This document shows positions 9,046 through 18,864 of a stretch of DNA of 64,000 bases, piece by piece; positions within the stretch are counted from its first letter, which is position 1; every line of letters begins with the position of its first letter. The DNA lies in assembly GCF_004361855.1 (NCBI RefSeq), contig NZ_SNWQ01000021.1, forward strand, positions 62,001-126,000, written 5' to 3'. A model generated the notes under the pieces. The model ran no database searches, was not told the origin of the DNA, and saw nothing but the letters and a program-made list of their open reading frames with translations. This DNA is from Kribbella caucasensis (lineage in GTDB: Bacteria; Actinomycetota; Actinomycetes; Propionibacteriales; Kribbellaceae). The translations under genes were made by a program, and so were the position numbers.

Positions 9046-9807
9046 TCAGGGGGTGCGGTAGGCGATCGTGAGGTTGTAGCGGTCGGAGCGGTAGATGGAG
9101 CGGCCGAATTCGATGACTTCGCCGGTGGCGGTTCGGGGCGCCGAGGTGATGATCAGGCAGGGGGTGGTCGGAGTGACGTCAAGGAGGGCCGCGTCGTCAG
9201 AGGACTCGGGTGGGGCGGCGATGATCGAGGCGGAGACCAGGCCGAGGGTTACGTCCCAGCGGGCCGCGAGTTCGGCGTACAGGGAGAGGCTGCTGAAGTC
9301 GAGGTGCTCCAGGCCGGGGTACCGGCGCAGGGAGAGGGCGGTGCGCTCGATCGCGGTCGGTTCGCCGTCGGCGGTGCGGAGGCGGACCAGGTGCAGGACG
9401 GGCGTGCCGACGGGTTCCTGGAGTTCGGCGGCGAGGGTCTGGTCGGCGGCGGCGACTCGATGGTCGAGCACCTTCGCGCCGGGGGTGATGCCGCGGGCGC
9501 GCATGTCCGCGCTGAAGGACGAGGAGAACATCCGGTTCGGCCGGGCATCGGCGACGAAGGTGCCGCCGCCGGGACGGCGGGCGGCGAGGCCCTCGGCAAC
9601 GACCCGGTCGACCTCCTGGCGGACCGTCATCCGGGCGACGCCGAAGCGCTCGGCCAGGACCCGTTCGGACGGCAGCACGGTGCCCGCGGACAGGCTGCGG
9701 GTGAGCGTGTGCAGGATCTCGCGGATCTGGTCACCCTTCGGCCGGTCGGCGCGGAGCTCGGTCGGCAGCTCGGCTAGGTCACCGGGGTTGTTCCTGGGGC
9801 GGGCCAT
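9046..9807 (-). CDS. GntR/HutC-family transcriptional regulator
   Basis: 253 residues. The N-terminal winged helix (about residues 20-85, ILHTLTRSLSAGTVLPSERV...FGVARMTVRQEVDRL-type) is followed by a UTRA ligand-binding domain (from about residue 95, ARGITPGAKVLDHRV...), the HutC subfamily layout. The ATG at 9807 begins MARPRNN; the longer upstream frame overlaps the divergent gene's promoter and is rejected. It is divergent from the quinone reductase-like gene at 9973 and may control it. The ligand is not deducible. Confidence 0.88.
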   Translation of the reverse strand: MARPRNNPGDLAELPTELRADRPKGDQIREILHTLTRSLSAGTVLPSERVLAERFGVARMTVRQEVDRVVAEGLAARRPGGGTFVADARPNRMFSSSFSADMRARGITPGAKVLDHRVAAADQTLAAELQEPVGTPVLHLVRLRTADGEPTAIERTALSLRRYPGLEHLDFSSLSLYAELAARWDVTLGLVSASIIAAPPESSDDAALLDVTPTTPCLIITSAPRTATGEVIEFGRSIYRSDRYNLTIAYRTP

Positions 9808-9972
9808 GATGGTCAGTATCCCTGCGTGTCTGGCCCGGCAAACCGGTTGCCGGGGGCGCGAACAGTTACCGCGAACAGTGACTGCGTGTGAGTCGGACCG
9901 TTCAGCCGACAGTACTGTCCGGCCCCCAGGACGGCCAGCGACCATCTTCGCACCCCGGGTAGTTTGGCCGGC

Positions 9973-10920
9973 ATGACCCGCGCACCGTTCGCGAAGGAAA
10001 GTTCGTCCACCGGCGAGTGGAAGCGGCAGGCCAATCGGTTCACCGGCCGGATCAGCACCGCCTCGAAGTCCGCGCCCGGCGAGGGTCCGGACGCGGACGG
10101 ATTGTGGCCGGTCGAGCCGGGCCGCTACCGGCTGATCGTCAGCCTCGCCTGCCCGTGGGCACACCGGTCGGTGATCGTCCGCAAGCTGCTCGGCCTGGAG
10201 GACGCGATCAGTCTCGCGATCGTCGATCCGATCCGGGACGAGCGCGGTTGGCGGTTCACCCTCGACCCCGACGGCAAAGACCCGGTGCTCGGGATCGGGT
10301 ACCTCTCCGAGGCCTACCTCGCCACCGACCCGCAGTACGACGGACGCGTGACCGTGCCGGCGATCGTCGACACCGTGACCGGGCTGGTGGTGACCAACGA
10401 CTACCCGCAGATCACGCTCGACCTGTCCACCGAATGGCGGGCGTATCACCGCAACCACGCGCCTCAACTGGTCCCAGCGGACCGGACCGAGCTGGACCAG
10501 TTGATCGCGGAGATCTACGCGGACGTGAACAACGGCGTCTACCGATGTGGGTTCGCGACCAGCCAGGAGGCGTACGAGGCGGCGTACGACGCGCTGTTCG
10601 CCCGGCTCGACGAGCTCGAGATTCGGCTGATGGATCGCGAGTACCTGCTCGGGGACAGCTTGACCGAGGCGGACATCCGGTTGTTCACGACGCTGGTCCG
10701 GTTCGACGCGGTGTATCACGGGCACTTCAAGTGCAACCGGCAGAAGCTGACCGAGTTCCCCAACCTCTGGGCGTACGCGCGACGCCTCTACCGGCGGCCG
10801 GCCTTCGGCGAGACCGTCGACTTCGACCAGATCAAGCGGCACTACTACGTCACCCACGACACCATCAACCCGACCGGCATCGTCCCGAAGGGCCCGGACC
10901 CCCGCGCCTGGGAAAGCTAG
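9973..10920 (+). CDS. Glutathionyl-hydroquinone reductase-like protein (omega-type GST fold)
   Basis: 315 residues, the usual length of the YqjG/PcpF family. The N-terminal thioredoxin-like domain has the catalytic motif SLACPWAHR (Cys at about residue 60), and the C-terminal alpha domain has the family stretch YADVNNGVYRCGFATSQEAY and DREYLLGDSLTEADIRLF. The family reduces glutathionyl-hydroquinones; actinobacteria usually lack glutathione, so the thiol partner may be mycothiol (inference). The ATG at 9973 is preferred to the TTG at 9964. A GntR regulator is divergent, 165 bases away. Confidence 0.88.
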   Translation: MTRAPFAKESSSTGEWKRQANRFTGRISTASKSAPGEGPDADGLWPVEPGRYRLIVSLACPWAHRSVIVRKLLGLEDAISLAIVDPIRDERGWRFTLDPDGKDPVLGIGYLSEAYLATDPQYDGRVTVPAIVDTVTGLVVTNDYPQITLDLSTEWRAYHRNHAPQLVPADRTELDQLIAEIYADVNNGVYRCGFATSQEAYEAAYDALFARLDELEIRLMDREYLLGDSLTEADIRLFTTLVRFDAVYHGHFKCNRQKLTEFPNLWAYARRLYRRPAFGETVDFDQIKRHYYVTHDTINPTGIVPKGPDPRAWES

Positions 10921-10938
10921 GCGCGAGGGTCGAACCGG

Positions 10939-12540
10939 CTAGGGAACGTCCAGGTCGCGGCGCTCGAAGGTGGTCCGTCCGATCATCAGCAGCGCGGCCG
11001 CGATCGCCGCGAGCAAGATGAGCGGGAGTGCCTCGATCCGATCCAGCGGCATCACCGTGAGGTGATTGAACGGCGACAGGTCCGCAACGACGTCCGGCAG
11101 TTCGAGCAGGGCGCCGAACATGCCGAAGAAAAAGGCATAGACGATCAGCAGCCAAGCCCACACGGCCACGCCCGGGCGGAGGCCGAACAGCGCGGCGGTC
11201 AGACCGATGACGACCACCACGGGCGGCAGGTAGGCGATCGTCGCGAGCAGCACCTCGCCGATCACGCCGGCCCCGGAGCCACCACTCACCGCGCCGAGGC
11301 CGACGCCGAGCCCACTGACGAGCAGCAGGAACGCCGACGCCGCGGTGGTGAACCCGAGCCACGAGGAGATCCAGCGCCGACGGCTGACCGCGGTCGCGAG
11401 GACGGCTTCCGCGTGGCCAGTGCGCTCCTCCGACCGCAACCGCAGTACGGACGTGATGGCGAACGCCGCGATCATCAGGGCGAAGAACAAGGCCATCCGG
11501 GCGAAGAACCCGTCGGTCGGTTCCTGACCGTTGGCGGCGAAGATCTTGGTCATCTCCGGGCTCTCCGCGGCCGCCTCGGTCACCGAGCCGCTGAGCGAAC
11601 CAGTGGCAACCGCGAAGATGAACAGCCCGATCGACCAACCCACCAACGCCACCCGCTGCTGCCGGAACGCCAGCGCGAACGGCGTCGACAGCGATGGCGC
11701 CGCATCGGCCCGCCCGAGCCGCGGCGGAACCAGGCCGGCCCCGACATCACGGCGCCCCGACAACGCGTACGCCCCGCCGACCGTCAGCCCGGTGACCGCG
11801 ACGGACAACAACATCGGCCACCAGCGCAGCTCCACGAACGGCCGCATCTGCTGAATCCAGGCCAGCGGCGACAACCACGACACGAGGCTCCCACCCGGCT
11901 CCGCGGCATCACCGATCGCGCGCAGCAGGAACGCCCCGCCGACCACGGCCATCGCCATACTCGACGCCGCCCGGGCATGCTCGGTCAGCTGCGCCGTCAC
12001 GGTCGCGACACCCGCGAACACCAGCCCGGTCAGTCCGATTCCGATGCCGACGGCAACCGAATCCGTGACGGCGAGATCGCCGCTCAGCATGGCCAGGGTG
12101 GTCAGTACGGCGATCCCGGCGTTCGCGATCAACGCGACGATCAACGCGGCCACCGGTGCGGCATGCCGGCCGACCACCGCGGACCGGATCAGCTCGGCCC
12201 GTCCCGTCTCCTCCTCGGCGCGGGTGTGCCGGACCACCAGGAAGACGCTCATCATCGCGGCCGGTACGGCGAGCCAGAGCACCATCTCGTTGGTGATCAT
12301 CGCCCCCAACGTGTAGTCGTCCAGGCCGTACCCCGGCCCGGACATCATCGTCGCGGACGGCGAATCCATCAGCCGGGCCCGGACCTGGCGCTCCTCGGGC
12401 GTCTTGTAGACGGTCGGCAGCACGGACACGGCGTACAGCATCCCCAGGCCGATCGCACCCACCCAGATCGGCAGCTTCACGCGGTCGCGGCGCAGCGCGA
12501 AGCGGACCAGATCCGCTGTGGCCGTAAGGCTCTCCCTCAT
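10939..12540 (-). CDS. ABC exporter permease (polyketide-antibiotic exporter type)
   Basis: 533 residues with about 10-12 hydrophobic segments in two halves, the pattern of the large ABC-2-type permeases annotated as exporters of polyketide antibiotics (COG3559). It starts [20 protein letters not shown]. Its ATG overlaps the stop of the ATPase gene (ATGA), so the two are coupled. With the ATPase and TetR gene it forms a regulator-exporter operon, probably for drug or metabolite efflux; substrate unknown. Confidence 0.88.
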   Translation of the reverse strand: MRESLTATADLVRFALRRDRVKLPIWVGAIGLGMLYAVSVLPTVYKTPEERQVRARLMDSPSATMMSGPGYGLDDYTLGAMITNEMVLWLAVPAAMMSVFLVVRHTRAEEETGRAELIRSAVVGRHAAPVAALIVALIANAGIAVLTTLAMLSGDLAVTDSVAVGIGIGLTGLVFAGVATVTAQLTEHARAASSMAMAVVGGAFLLRAIGDAAEPGGSLVSWLSPLAWIQQMRPFVELRWWPMLLSVAVTGLTVGGAYALSGRRDVGAGLVPPRLGRADAAPSLSTPFALAFRQQRVALVGWSIGLFIFAVATGSLSGSVTEAAAESPEMTKIFAANGQEPTDGFFARMALFFALMIAAFAITSVLRLRSEERTGHAEAVLATAVSRRRWISSWLGFTTAASAFLLLVSGLGVGLGAVSGGSGAGVIGEVLLATIAYLPPVVVVIGLTAALFGLRPGVAVWAWLLIVYAFFFGMFGALLELPDVVADLSPFNHLTVMPLDRIEALPLILLAAIAAALLMIGRTTFERRDLDVP

Positions 12541-13445
12541 GCCGACACCTCTTCGGCCACCAGTTCGTCGCCGTACTGACGCAGGAACAGTTGCTCGAGC
12601 GACGGCGGCGCACTGTTGAGACTCCGTACGCCGAGCGCGCCCAAAGCCTGTACTACGGGGGCAAGCTGATCGTGGTCGACGTCGAACGTCACCACGTCGT
12701 CGGTCAGCCGCAGATCATGGACACCAGGCAGCGCGGCGAGCCGGCCCGGAGCTGCGTCGACCGTGGCGGTGATCGTGGTCCGGGTGAGGTGCCGCAGCTC
12801 GGCGAGGGTCCCGGCCTGGACAGCGCGACCGGACCGGATGATCGTCACCGTGTCGCACAGCTTCTCCACCTCGGCGAGGATGTGGCTGGACAACAGCACC
12901 GAACGGCCGGCCGCCTTCGCCTCGGCGATGCACTGCTGGAACACCGTCTCCATCAACGGGTCCAGGCCGGACGTGGGTTCGTCCAGGACGAGCAGCTCCA
13001 CGTTGGCCGCGAGCGCGGCGACCAGGGCGACCTTCTGCCGGTTGCCCTTGCTGTACGTGCGGCCCTTCTTGGTCGGGTCGAGTTCGAACCGCTCGAGCAG
13101 TTCGGCCTTGCGGGCCGGGTCGGCGCCACCACGCAGCCGGCAGAGCAGATCGATCGCCTCGCCACCGGTCAGGTTCGGCCAGAGGTTCACGTCACCGGGG
13201 ACGTAGGCCAGCCGGCGGTGCAACTCGACCGCGTCGTCCCACGGGTGCAGACCGAGCACCTCGACGTACCCCGAGTCGGCGCGAAGCAGGCCGAGCAGGA
13301 CGCGAATAGTGGTGGACTTGCCGGCGCCGTTGGGGCCGAGGAAGCCGGCCACCTGACCGGGGCGGACCACTAGGTCGAGGCCGTCGAGCGCCTTCACCTG
13401 GCCGAAGGATTTTTGCAGTTGGTTGATTTCCAGGGCAGCGGTCAT
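12537..13445 (-). CDS. ABC exporter ATP-binding subunit
   Basis: 302 residues. Walker [10 protein letters not shown] (about residue 40), signature YSKGNRQK (a variant of LSGGQ), Walker [14 protein letters not shown] and switch SSHILAEVE are all visible, in the DrrA-like arrangement with a C-terminal extension (residues 215-302). The ATG at 13445 follows AAAGGAACAG; a longer frame to 13568 overlaps the TetR gene and is rejected. It lies 82 bases after the TetR gene on the same strand. Confidence 0.93.
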   Translation of the reverse strand: MTAALEINQLQKSFGQVKALDGLDLVVRPGQVAGFLGPNGAGKSTTIRVLLGLLRADSGYVEVLGLHPWDDAVELHRRLAYVPGDVNLWPNLTGGEAIDLLCRLRGGADPARKAELLERFELDPTKKGRTYSKGNRQKVALVAALAANVELLVLDEPTSGLDPLMETVFQQCIAEAKAAGRSVLLSSHILAEVEKLCDTVTIIRSGRAVQAGTLAELRHLTRTTITATVDAAPGRLAALPGVHDLRLTDDVVTFDVDHDQLAPVVQALGALGVRSLNSAPPSLEQLFLRQYGDELVAEEVSA

Positions 13446-13527
13446 CGCTGTTCCTTTTCTGGGTGTACCCGGGATCGTCCCGGTGTGATGTCGTCTGACT
13501 CGGTACGCCGTCGAAGGCGTGTCTCCG

Positions 13528-14193
13528 CTACGGTCGGGCGTCGCCGTGGCTGGGCGGATCGGTGACATACATCAGGTACTGGTCCAGCATCGAGCGGTCG
13601 GTGAACAATCCGTCGGTGAACAACTCGAGCGCCGGGAGGGTGGTCTCGTTCGAAATCTGCCGCAGCTCCTTGCGGAAGTCGTCGATCTCCCGGAAGCCCG
13701 GATGCAGCGAGATCCACAGCATCAGCGAACCCATGCCCTGGAAGACCAGGTACCGCGCCCGGGCCGCCGGGTCGCGGCTCGGCTTGACCTTGCCGCTCTC
13801 GACGGCGGCCGCCAGGTAGTCCTCCGCGTCCCGGACCATTTGCTCCATGAACGCGGTCGCGAGCTCACCGCCGGCCTGCATGCTGCGCAGCGAGTAGAGG
13901 GCGATGGGTGCGTACTCCTCCACCGCGGCCAGCTGAGCGATCATCCCAGCCGCACTGCCGGTGACAGCCTTCAGTTTCTCCGACCGGATCAGGTCGAGCA
14001 CATACGTGTCACAGGCCTGGCGCAGCCCGTCCTTGGAGCCGAAGTGGTGCACCACCAGCCCCGCGGTGACACCCGCGTCGGCCGCCACCGCGCGCAGCCC
14101 GGCCGAGAACCCGTCCCGGCCGAACCGGAGGATCGCGGCATCCCGGATCCGGTCCGGTGTCGACTGCCCGGCCGATCCCGCGGAGGCCTCCAT
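13528..14193 (-). CDS. TetR-family regulator of the ABC exporter
   Basis: 221 residues. The N-terminal helix-turn-helix ([16 protein letters not shown]...[20 protein letters not shown]) is intact and the C-terminal helical domain is typical of drug-responsive TetR proteins. The ATG at 14193 is chosen because the 7-4-7 palindrome at 14192-14209 would otherwise lie inside the gene; an ATG at 14226 would add eleven residues encoded by the operator. It probably represses itself and the exporter genes downstream on the same strand. Confidence 0.9.
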   Translation of the reverse strand: MEASAGSAGQSTPDRIRDAAILRFGRDGFSAGLRAVAADAGVTAGLVVHHFGSKDGLRQACDTYVLDLIRSEKLKAVTGSAAGMIAQLAAVEEYAPIALYSLRSMQAGGELATAFMEQMVRDAEDYLAAAVESGKVKPSRDPAARARYLVFQGMGSLMLWISLHPGFREIDDFRKELRQISNETTLPALELFTDGLFTDRSMLDQYLMYVTDPPSHGDARP

Positions 14194-14209
14194 TGAACGC
14201 ACGTTCAAT
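14192..14209 (-). promoter_or_regulatory. TetR operator overlapping the start codon
   Basis: ATTGAAC-GCAC-GTTCAAT is a perfect 7-base dyad with a 4-base spacer abutting the TetR ATG. A second palindrome, AACACGTGTT, lies just upstream at 14214-14223. Position and shape fit TetR autoregulation. Confidence 0.6.
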
Positions 14210-14241
14210 GCTAAACACGTGTTCAACGCGTTGGCAAGCGG

Positions 14242-15531
14242 TTAGCTGAGGACGAAGTAGCGGAGCCAGAGGTAGGGGACGGCGACCACGATGGTGATCG
14301 CGGTTATCACGATGCCCTTGCGGGTGAAGGCCCAGAAGCTGATCGGCGTACCGGCGCGCAGGGCCAGGCCGATCACGACCACGTTGGCGCTCGCTCCGAC
14401 CGCGGTCGCGTTCCCGCCGAAGTCCGCGCCGATCGCCAGCGCCCACCACAACGCGTCGGCCTGGCCGGGATCCGGGATGCTCCTGCTGAGTTCGAGCACC
14501 ACCGGGCTCATCGTGGCGACGTACGGGATGTTGTCGACGATGCCGGACAGGACGGCCGAGACGAACAGGACGAGCATCACCGCGGCCAGCGCATGCCCTT
14601 CGGTGACGTCCGCGACCTTGTCCGCGAGATCCCCGATCACGCCGGTCTTCACCAGTGCGCCGACCATCACGAACAGACCGGCGAAGAACAGCAACGTCTG
14701 CCACTCGACGCTGGTCATGTAGTTCTTGGTCGGCATCCCCGAGATCAGCACCAGCAGACCGGCGCCGAGCAGCGCGACGATCGACGGCTCGATGTGCAGG
14801 GCGGCGTGACCGACGAACCCGACGAAGACGGCGGCCAGGACCACCCCGCACTTGATCAGCAGCGACCTGTCCTCGATCGCCTCGCGCTCGTTCAGCCGAA
14901 GGACGTCCTCGACCCGGGCCGGATCGACGGCGAAGGAACCCTTGAACAGCCGTGGCAGCACCAGGCAGAAGACGATCAGCTCGATCACGACGAGCGGCGC
15001 CATGTGCAGCAGGAAGTCGTTGAAGGTGAGCCCGGACCGGCTGGCGATGATGATGTTCGGCGGATCACCGATCAGCGTCGCCGCGCCGCCGATGTTGGAC
15101 GCCATCACCTCGGCGATCAGGAACGGCACCGGGTCGACGCCGAGCCGGTCGCAGACCAGCAGCGTGACCGGCGCGATCAGCAGCACCGTGGTCACGTTGT
15201 CCAGGAAGGCCGAGGCGATCGCGGTGATCAGGGTGAGCAGGATCATCACCCGCAGCGGCGACCCCTTGGCCCGTTTCGCCGCCCAGATCGCGATGAACTC
15301 GAACACCCCGGTACGGCGCAGTACGCCGACGATCACCATCATCCCGAACAACAGGAAGATGACGTCCCAGTCGATCCCGGTGTCGGGCGAGTAGAAGGCA
15401 TGCTCGGAATCGGTCACGCCGAGCGCCAGCAGGACCGCGGCGCCGCCGAGTGCGGCCAGCAGTTTGTGGACCCGCTCGGTCGCGATCAGGACGTAGGCGA
15501 TGACGAAGACGGCGACGGCCACGACCGTCAT
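14242..15531 (-). CDS. SLC13/ArsB-NhaD-type ion transporter
   Basis: 429 residues, about 11 membrane segments. The repeated ion-transporter hallmarks are visible: [18 protein letters not shown] in the first half with [17 protein letters not shown], and [15 protein letters not shown] with [16 protein letters not shown] in the second half. These pseudo-symmetric re-entrant motifs are shared by ArsB, NhaD and citrate/anion carriers, so the transported ion is uncertain. The CBS-domain gene lies 19 bases upstream on the same strand and probably encodes its regulatory partner. The gene ends 48 bases from the TetR start. Confidence 0.88.
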   Translation of the reverse strand: MTVVAVAVFVIAYVLIATERVHKLLAALGGAAVLLALGVTDSEHAFYSPDTGIDWDVIFLLFGMMVIVGVLRRTGVFEFIAIWAAKRAKGSPLRVMILLTLITAIASAFLDNVTTVLLIAPVTLLVCDRLGVDPVPFLIAEVMASNIGGAATLIGDPPNIIIASRSGLTFNDFLLHMAPLVVIELIVFCLVLPRLFKGSFAVDPARVEDVLRLNEREAIEDRSLLIKCGVVLAAVFVGFVGHAALHIEPSIVALLGAGLLVLISGMPTKNYMTSVEWQTLLFFAGLFVMVGALVKTGVIGDLADKVADVTEGHALAAVMLVLFVSAVLSGIVDNIPYVATMSPVVLELSRSIPDPGQADALWWALAIGADFGGNATAVGASANVVVIGLALRAGTPISFWAFTRKGIVITAITIVVAVPYLWLRYFVLS

Positions 15532-15550
15532 ACCGCGGACCCCGTCTGGA

Positions 15551-15982
15551 TCAGCGCGGGGCGACTGCCAGCTCGAGCAACCGGGACGCGGTGATCGCGC
15601 CGAGGATCTGGGAGCCCTTGGTCACCACAACCAGCGGACAGCGCAGCCGGGCCATGATCGCGGCGATCTCCAGGATGGTGTCGTCGTGATTGACCACCGG
15701 CAGCTCCGGCAGCTCGGCGGGCAGCATCTTGCGCACTGTGGCACCCGACAACTTGTCCGCGACCCGGTCGGCCAGCGACTCGTCGATCACCCGGGCCAGC
15801 GACGGGTCGTCCTGGACGTAACTCGGCACCAGGAAGCGAACCACCTGCGACGCCGGCAGAACGGCGTACGGCCGGCCTCGCTGGTCGGCGACGATCAGGC
15901 CGGGCAGATGTCCGGCGGCCAGCAACTTGACCGCCTCGAGGGCGTTCGAGTCGATGCCGACCACTGGGAATTCCTCGGCCAT
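15551..15982 (-). CDS. CBS-domain protein upstream of the SLC13 transporter
   Basis: 143 residues with two CBS motifs: the first at about residues 5-55 ([24 protein letters not shown]-type) and the second at 85-138 ([19 protein letters not shown]...). CBS pairs bind adenine nucleotides and gate transporters or enzymes. The ATG at 15982 ([11 protein letters not shown]) is chosen; an in-frame opening to 16021 has no better start context. Co-transcription with the SLC13 gene suggests energy- or nucleotide-dependent control of transport. Confidence 0.82.
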   Translation of the reverse strand: MAEEFPVVGIDSNALEAVKLLAAGHLPGLIVADQRGRPYAVLPASQVVRFLVPSYVQDDPSLARVIDESLADRVADKLSGATVRKMLPAELPELPVVNHDDTILEIAAIMARLRCPLVVVTKGSQILGAITASRLLELAVAPR

Positions 15983-16116
15983 CTGCTGTCCGTGCACACT
16001 CGCAGGGTACGCCGCACGCACCGGTCCGACGGGAGTTTCTGACGGGACTCTGACGCGTCGACATCCGGACTCCTTCGGGCACGCTCGACCGACCCACCCC
16101 GACCCGGGTGAGCGAT

Positions 16117-16241
16117 GCCGACCAGACTTCCCGGCGCTCCGTACGAAGCGTCTCCCATCGAATCGTCAAGAGCAAACGGGGCGCGCAGACGATAGAATCC
16201 CGTTTGAGCCTCGGCTCGGTGTGCCGGGAAGTCTGGTCGGC
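16117..16241 (+). ncRNA. Structured leader upstream of nhaA (candidate cis-regulatory RNA)
   Basis: A perfect 19-base inverted repeat (GCCGACCAGACTTCCCGGC at 16117-16135, complement at 16223-16241) closes an 87-base interior. Inside, ATCGTC (16162-16167) can pair with GACGAT (16188-16193) and CAAACGGG (16173-16180) with CCCGTTTG (16199-16206); these interleave as an H-type pseudoknot. The element ends 34 bases before the nhaA ATG. The alternative is a MITE-like insertion: the repeat ends are flanked by GAT on both sides. No experimental support; the RNA role is inferred from structure and position. Confidence 0.45.
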
Positions 16242-16275
16242 GATGTATCCGACGACCCCGACCGAAGGGCCCCGC

Positions 16276-17487
16276 ATGAGCCCCGTGAACCGCCTGCTGC
16301 AGAAGCGCCGCGCCTTTCCCCGGATCCTCGGTAGCGAGCGCGCCTTCCTGGCCGACACCCTGCGTGCCGAGACGACCGGCGGTCTGCTGCTGCTCGCCGC
16401 CGCGACGATCGCCCTGATCTGGGCGAACTCGCCATGGCAGGACGCGTATCACCACCTGCGGGACCTCGAACTGGGCCCGTTGACCGCGGAGGGCTGGGCC
16501 TCGGACGGCGCGCTGACGTTGTTCTTCTACCTGGCCGGCCTGGAGCTGAAGCGTGAGCTGATGGTCGGCACGCTGGCCCGGTTCAGTGAGGCCGTCGTTC
16601 CGGTGGCAGCGGCCATCGCGGGCATGGTGCTGCCGGCCCTGATCTACCTGGTGATCAACGTCACTGTTGCCGACGGCAAGCCTCACGGCTGGGCGGTGCC
16701 GACGGCAACCGATATCGCGTTCGCGTTGGCCGTGCTGGCCATCGTGGGCTCGTCGCTGCCGAGTGCGCTGCGGGCGTTCCTGCTGACGCTGGCGGTGGTG
16801 GACGACTTCGGCGCGATCCTGGTCATCGCCGTGTTCTTCTCGCACGGCCTGCACCTGATCGAACTCGTCATCTCGCTCGCCCTGATCGCCGTCTTCTACG
16901 TGCTGCAGCGCCGGCGCGTCCGGTCGCCGATCCTCTACGTGCCACTGGCGATCGGGGCCTGGTGGTTCATGCACGAGTCCGGCATCCACGCGACCATCGC
17001 CGGGGTCGCTCTCGGCCTGGTCACCCGGGTGCTCCCGGACCCGACCGAGACCAAATCCCCGGCAGAGCATCTAGAGCACGTACTCCGTCCGTGGTCGGCC
17101 GCCGTCGCCGTACCGGTGTTCTCGTTGTTCGCGGCCGGAGTGACGTTGAGCGGTGACACGATGCGGGAGATGGTGACCGACCCGGTGGCGATCGGGGTGG
17201 TGGCCGGGCTGATGCTGGGCAAGTTCGCCGGGGTGTTCGGCGGGTCCTGGCTGACCGCGCGGTTCACCCGGGCCGAGCTGAACTCCGACCTGGCCTGGCG
17301 GGATGTCGGCGCGGTCGCGGTGCTGGCCGGGATCGGCTTCACCGTGGCCCTGCTGATCGCGCAACTGGCGTTCGCCGGTGACACCGCCCAGGTCGAACGG
17401 GCGAAGGCGGCCGTCTTGGTGGCGTCGTTGCTCGCCGCCCTGATCGCGGCCGTCCTGCTGTTCCGCCGTAACCGTGCCTACAGCTAG
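16276..17487 (+). CDS. nhaA: Na+/H+ antiporter NhaA
   Basis: 403 residues, 11-12 membrane segments. It exchanges internal Na+ or Li+ for external H+. The diagnostic FFYLAGLELKRELMVG, VPTATDIAFALAVLA and VVDDFGAILVIAVFF motifs are present, including the paired aspartates of the ion site. The ATG at 16276 (MSPVNRLLQ) follows GAAGGG and the usual short cytoplasmic head; the longer frame from 16108 would translate through the inverted repeat. It ends 31 bases before the DUF1469 gene, with no terminator seen, so read-through is possible. Confidence 0.95.
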   Translation: MSPVNRLLQKRRAFPRILGSERAFLADTLRAETTGGLLLLAAATIALIWANSPWQDAYHHLRDLELGPLTAEGWASDGALTLFFYLAGLELKRELMVGTLARFSEAVVPVAAAIAGMVLPALIYLVINVTVADGKPHGWAVPTATDIAFALAVLAIVGSSLPSALRAFLLTLAVVDDFGAILVIAVFFSHGLHLIELVISLALIAVFYVLQRRRVRSPILYVPLAIGAWWFMHESGIHATIAGVALGLVTRVLPDPTETKSPAEHLEHVLRPWSAAVAVPVFSLFAAGVTLSGDTMREMVTDPVAIGVVAGLMLGKFAGVFGGSWLTARFTRAELNSDLAWRDVGAVAVLAGIGFTVALLIAQLAFAGDTAQVERAKAAVLVASLLAALIAAVLLFRRNRAYS

Positions 17488-17518
17488 TAGGGTCGGATCC
17501 ACGGACGGAAGGAGCGCC

Positions 17519-17923
17519 ATGTCGATGGGGCAGAACCAGGACGAGCCCACGGTCGGGCAACTGGTCGCCAACGCCAGCCGGGACCTGTCCACCCTGGTCC
17601 GCAGTGAGATCGAGCTGGCCAAGACCGAGCTGAAGAAGACCGCGGCGGCAGCGGGTATCGGAGCGGGCCTGTTTGGCGCCGCCGCGTTCCTCGCTCTGCT
17701 GGCGATCATCCTGCTCTCCATCGCCGCGGCGTACGGCGTGAGCGCGATCGGCCTGCATCCGGGCTGGGCGTTCCTGATCGTGGCCGGCTTCTACCTGCTG
17801 ATCGCCCTGGTGATGGCGCTGATCGGCAAAGCCCAGCTCGGCAAGGCGAAGGGCCCGCAGCGCGCGATCGAGACCTCGAAGGAATCGGTCGAGGCGCTCA
17901 AGGCGATCGGCAAGGGCGACTGA
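17519..17923 (+). CDS. DUF1469/holin-superfamily membrane protein (Rv3669-like)
   Basis: 134 residues. The N-terminal amphipathic stretch (TVGQLVANASRDLSTLVRSEIELAKTEL-type) is followed by two membrane helices (about residues 45-71 and 83-105), the DUF1469 (phage_holin_3_6) layout. Start ATG 17519 follows GGAAGGAG. It precedes the EphE-like gene as Rv3669 precedes Rv3670 in M. tuberculosis. Holin activity is only a family label; the role is unknown. Confidence 0.85.
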   Translation: MSMGQNQDEPTVGQLVANASRDLSTLVRSEIELAKTELKKTAAAAGIGAGLFGAAAFLALLAIILLSIAAAYGVSAIGLHPGWAFLIVAGFYLLIALVMALIGKAQLGKAKGPQRAIETSKESVEALKAIGKGD

Positions 17924-17973
17924 GTCCCGCCGGCGTCTCCGACCTGCTCGTCGACGGTCCCTGGTCGCACTCG

Positions 17974-18864
17974 TTGGTCGCGGCCAACGGAGCCCGGTTC
18001 CACGTCGCCGATTGCGGGTCGGCCGACGATCCCCTGGTCCTGTTCCTGCACGGCTTCCCCGAGTTCTGGTGGGCCTGGCGGCATCAGCTGCCGGCGGTCG
18101 CCGAGGCGGGGTACAGGGCCGTCGCCATGGATCTCCGCGGCTACGGTGCCAGTGACAAGACACCCCGTGGGTACGACCCGTTTACGGTCTCCGCGGACGT
18201 CTCCGGGGTGATCAGGTCGCTCGGAGCCACGGATGCTGTCGTGGTTGGTCACGGCTGGGGCGGATTCGTCGCCTGGTCGGCCGCCGTACTCGCGCCTCGG
18301 CAGGTGCGGGCTCTGGCGGCTGTGTCGGCACCGCATCCATTGCAGCTGATGCGGTCTGGACAGTTGAGCTCGGCCTTGCAAGTGGGTTGGTACCAGCTGC
18401 CGATCTTCCCGGAACGCCATCTGCTGGCGCAGGACGGTATCCACATCGAGCGGTTGCTGCGGGCCTGGTCCGCCCCGGGCGGGACGTTCCCGGACGCCGA
18501 GGCCTCGCGGCGGTACCGGGCTGCGCTCCAGGTCTGGCCCGCTCCGCATTGCGCGCTGGAGTACCACCGGTGGTTCGTCCGGTCCCGGCTGCGCACCGAC
18601 GGACGCCGGTACTCCGCCCGCATGCGGACGCCGGTCGCAGTACCGGTCTTGCAGGTGCAAGGGGCCCTCGACGGGGCGTTGGCGCCGACCATCACGACAC
18701 CGCCCGACCTGGTCAGCGCCCCGCTACGGCATGAGCTACTGACGACGGTCGGGCACTTCCCCCACGAGGAAGCGCCCGACCAGTTCACCGCTCTGCTACT
18801 CGACTGGCTCAGCGCCCTAGGAGATCGCCTCGGGACCCGTCGTTCCGGTGACCTTCCAGGTTGA
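17974..18864 (+). CDS. EphE-like alpha/beta hydrolase with unusual nucleophile position
   Basis: 296 residues from TTG 17974; coding-like sequence (GVSDLLVDGPWSHSL) continues upstream without a standard start, so the true start is uncertain. Epoxide-hydrolase-type features are the oxyanion motif HGFPEFWWAW and a C-terminal VGHFPHEE histidine. The nucleophile elbow reads VVVGHGWGGFV: the usual Asp (GHDWGG) or Ser is Gly, so hydrolytic activity is doubtful unless another residue serves. Position matches EphE (Rv3670). It converges on the anti-sigma-like gene and overlaps its 3' end by 48 bases. Confidence 0.8.
   Translation: MVAANGARFHVADCGSADDPLVLFLHGFPEFWWAWRHQLPAVAEAGYRAVAMDLRGYGASDKTPRGYDPFTVSADVSGVIRSLGATDAVVVGHGWGGFVAWSAAVLAPRQVRALAAVSAPHPLQLMRSGQLSSALQVGWYQLPIFPERHLLAQDGIHIERLLRAWSAPGGTFPDAEASRRYRAALQVWPAPHCALEYHRWFVRSRLRTDGRRYSARMRTPVAVPVLQVQGALDGALAPTITTPPDLVSAPLRHELLTTVGHFPHEEAPDQFTALLLDWLSALGDRLGTRRSGDLPG

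Noticed and set aside
9046-10857. 603-residue version of the GntR protein
   Set aside because: The extension beyond 9807 is antisense to the quinone reductase-like gene; MARPRNN at 9807 is the natural start.
17519-17923. Phage holin
   Set aside because: The DUF1469 family is labelled holin-like, but this copy is in a conserved chromosomal neighbourhood with no lysis genes.
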